Below are positions 4,910 to 5,073 of a DNA stretch of 5,073 nucleotides, in pieces. Below the pieces are notes generated by a model. The model did no database searches and was not told where the DNA came from. It worked only from the letters and a program-made list of their open reading frames with translations. The position numbers and the translations under genes are program-made. The first letter of the stretch is position 1, and the number at the start of each line of letters is the position of its first letter. The stretch spans positions 4,114 through 9,186 of the forward strand of contig NYZR01000028.1 of assembly GCA_002687255.1 (NCBI GenBank). Reading direction: 5' to 3'. The stretch is from Candidatus Pacearchaeota archaeon (GTDB lineage: Archaea; Nanobdellota; Nanobdellia; Pacearchaeales; GW2011-AR1).

Positions 4910-5073
4910 ATGGCAGAATTTAATCCAACAGATCTCCTCAACCCAAACGACCTCGCCTCTTCCTTCTGGCAAAACGCACCTCCAGAACTTCTGACCAAAT
5001 GGATCTCACTCTTAGACATAGGAAAAATAGCAGGGATCGTCATCATCGCCTACTTCATCATCCTCATCATCGC
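4910..5073 (+). CDS. Small membrane protein, 3' end outside the window
   Basis: Only the first 54 complete codons are present, and I do not recognise the family. Residues 1-37 are soluble and mildly amphipathic (FNPTDLL, NPNDLASSFW, PPELLTKW). From about residue 38 a hydrophobic helix runs to the window edge (IAGIVIIAYFI and onward), which points to a membrane protein whose N-terminus lacks a cleavable signal. The ATG lies 29 bases after the first base of the shared TATA box, so the message is probably leaderless. The divergent arrangement with the secreted Cys-rich protein suggests joint expression. Codon use is C- and A-rich, like most of the window. Confidence 0.7.
   Translation, partial: MAEFNPTDLLNPNDLASSFWQNAPPELLTKWISLLDIGKIAGIVIIAYFIILII

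Overview
This window most likely comes from an archaeon of the DPANN type, with Woesearchaeota or Pacearchaeota as my best guess. Six genes start 28-30 bases after the first base of a TATA-like box and have no room for a leader. That is archaeal promoter architecture with leaderless mRNAs. Secreted proteins with a C-terminal Cys-rich module and membrane anchor, small lone enzymes and very compact packing also fit DPANN. The phylum is a recollection-based inference, not something the sequence proves.

Layout. Bases 80-634 (+) encode a histidine phosphatase with its own promoter. Bases 671-2527 (+) form an apparent three-gene operon: a YbaK/ProX-type aminoacyl-tRNA deacylase, a membrane-directed staphylococcal-type nuclease with a lamin-tail domain, and a secreted, tail-anchored protein with an acidic linker. 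The first two genes overlap by 4 bases and the last two by about 119 bases. Bases 2608-3111 (+) encode a small unrecognised protein with a poly-lysine tail, preceded by a perfect hairpin that runs into its promoter. Bases 3149-3655 (+) encode a P-loop NTPase or kinase. Bases 3648-4859 (-) encode a large secreted protein with beta-rich domains, a six-cysteine module and a C-terminal membrane anchor. It converges on the kinase with an 8-base overlap of the coding ends. From 4910 (+) a small membrane protein starts and runs off the window. It shares one TATA element with the minus-strand gene.

How the genes work together. Three or four products (the nuclease, its downstream neighbour, the Cys-rich protein and the last partial protein) act at or outside the membrane. 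A surface nuclease would suit a host-dependent archaeon that salvages nucleotides from external DNA, but the window does not prove this. The tRNA-editing enzyme appears to be co-transcribed by position rather than by theme.

There is no RNA gene, CRISPR array or insertion sequence, and no non-coding gap longer than 80 bases. I see no clear new defence or mobile system. The most notable signals are regulatory and architectural: a symmetric bidirectional promoter, a signal peptide encoded over the end of another protein, a hairpin embedded in a promoter, and two genes whose base skew differs from the rest.
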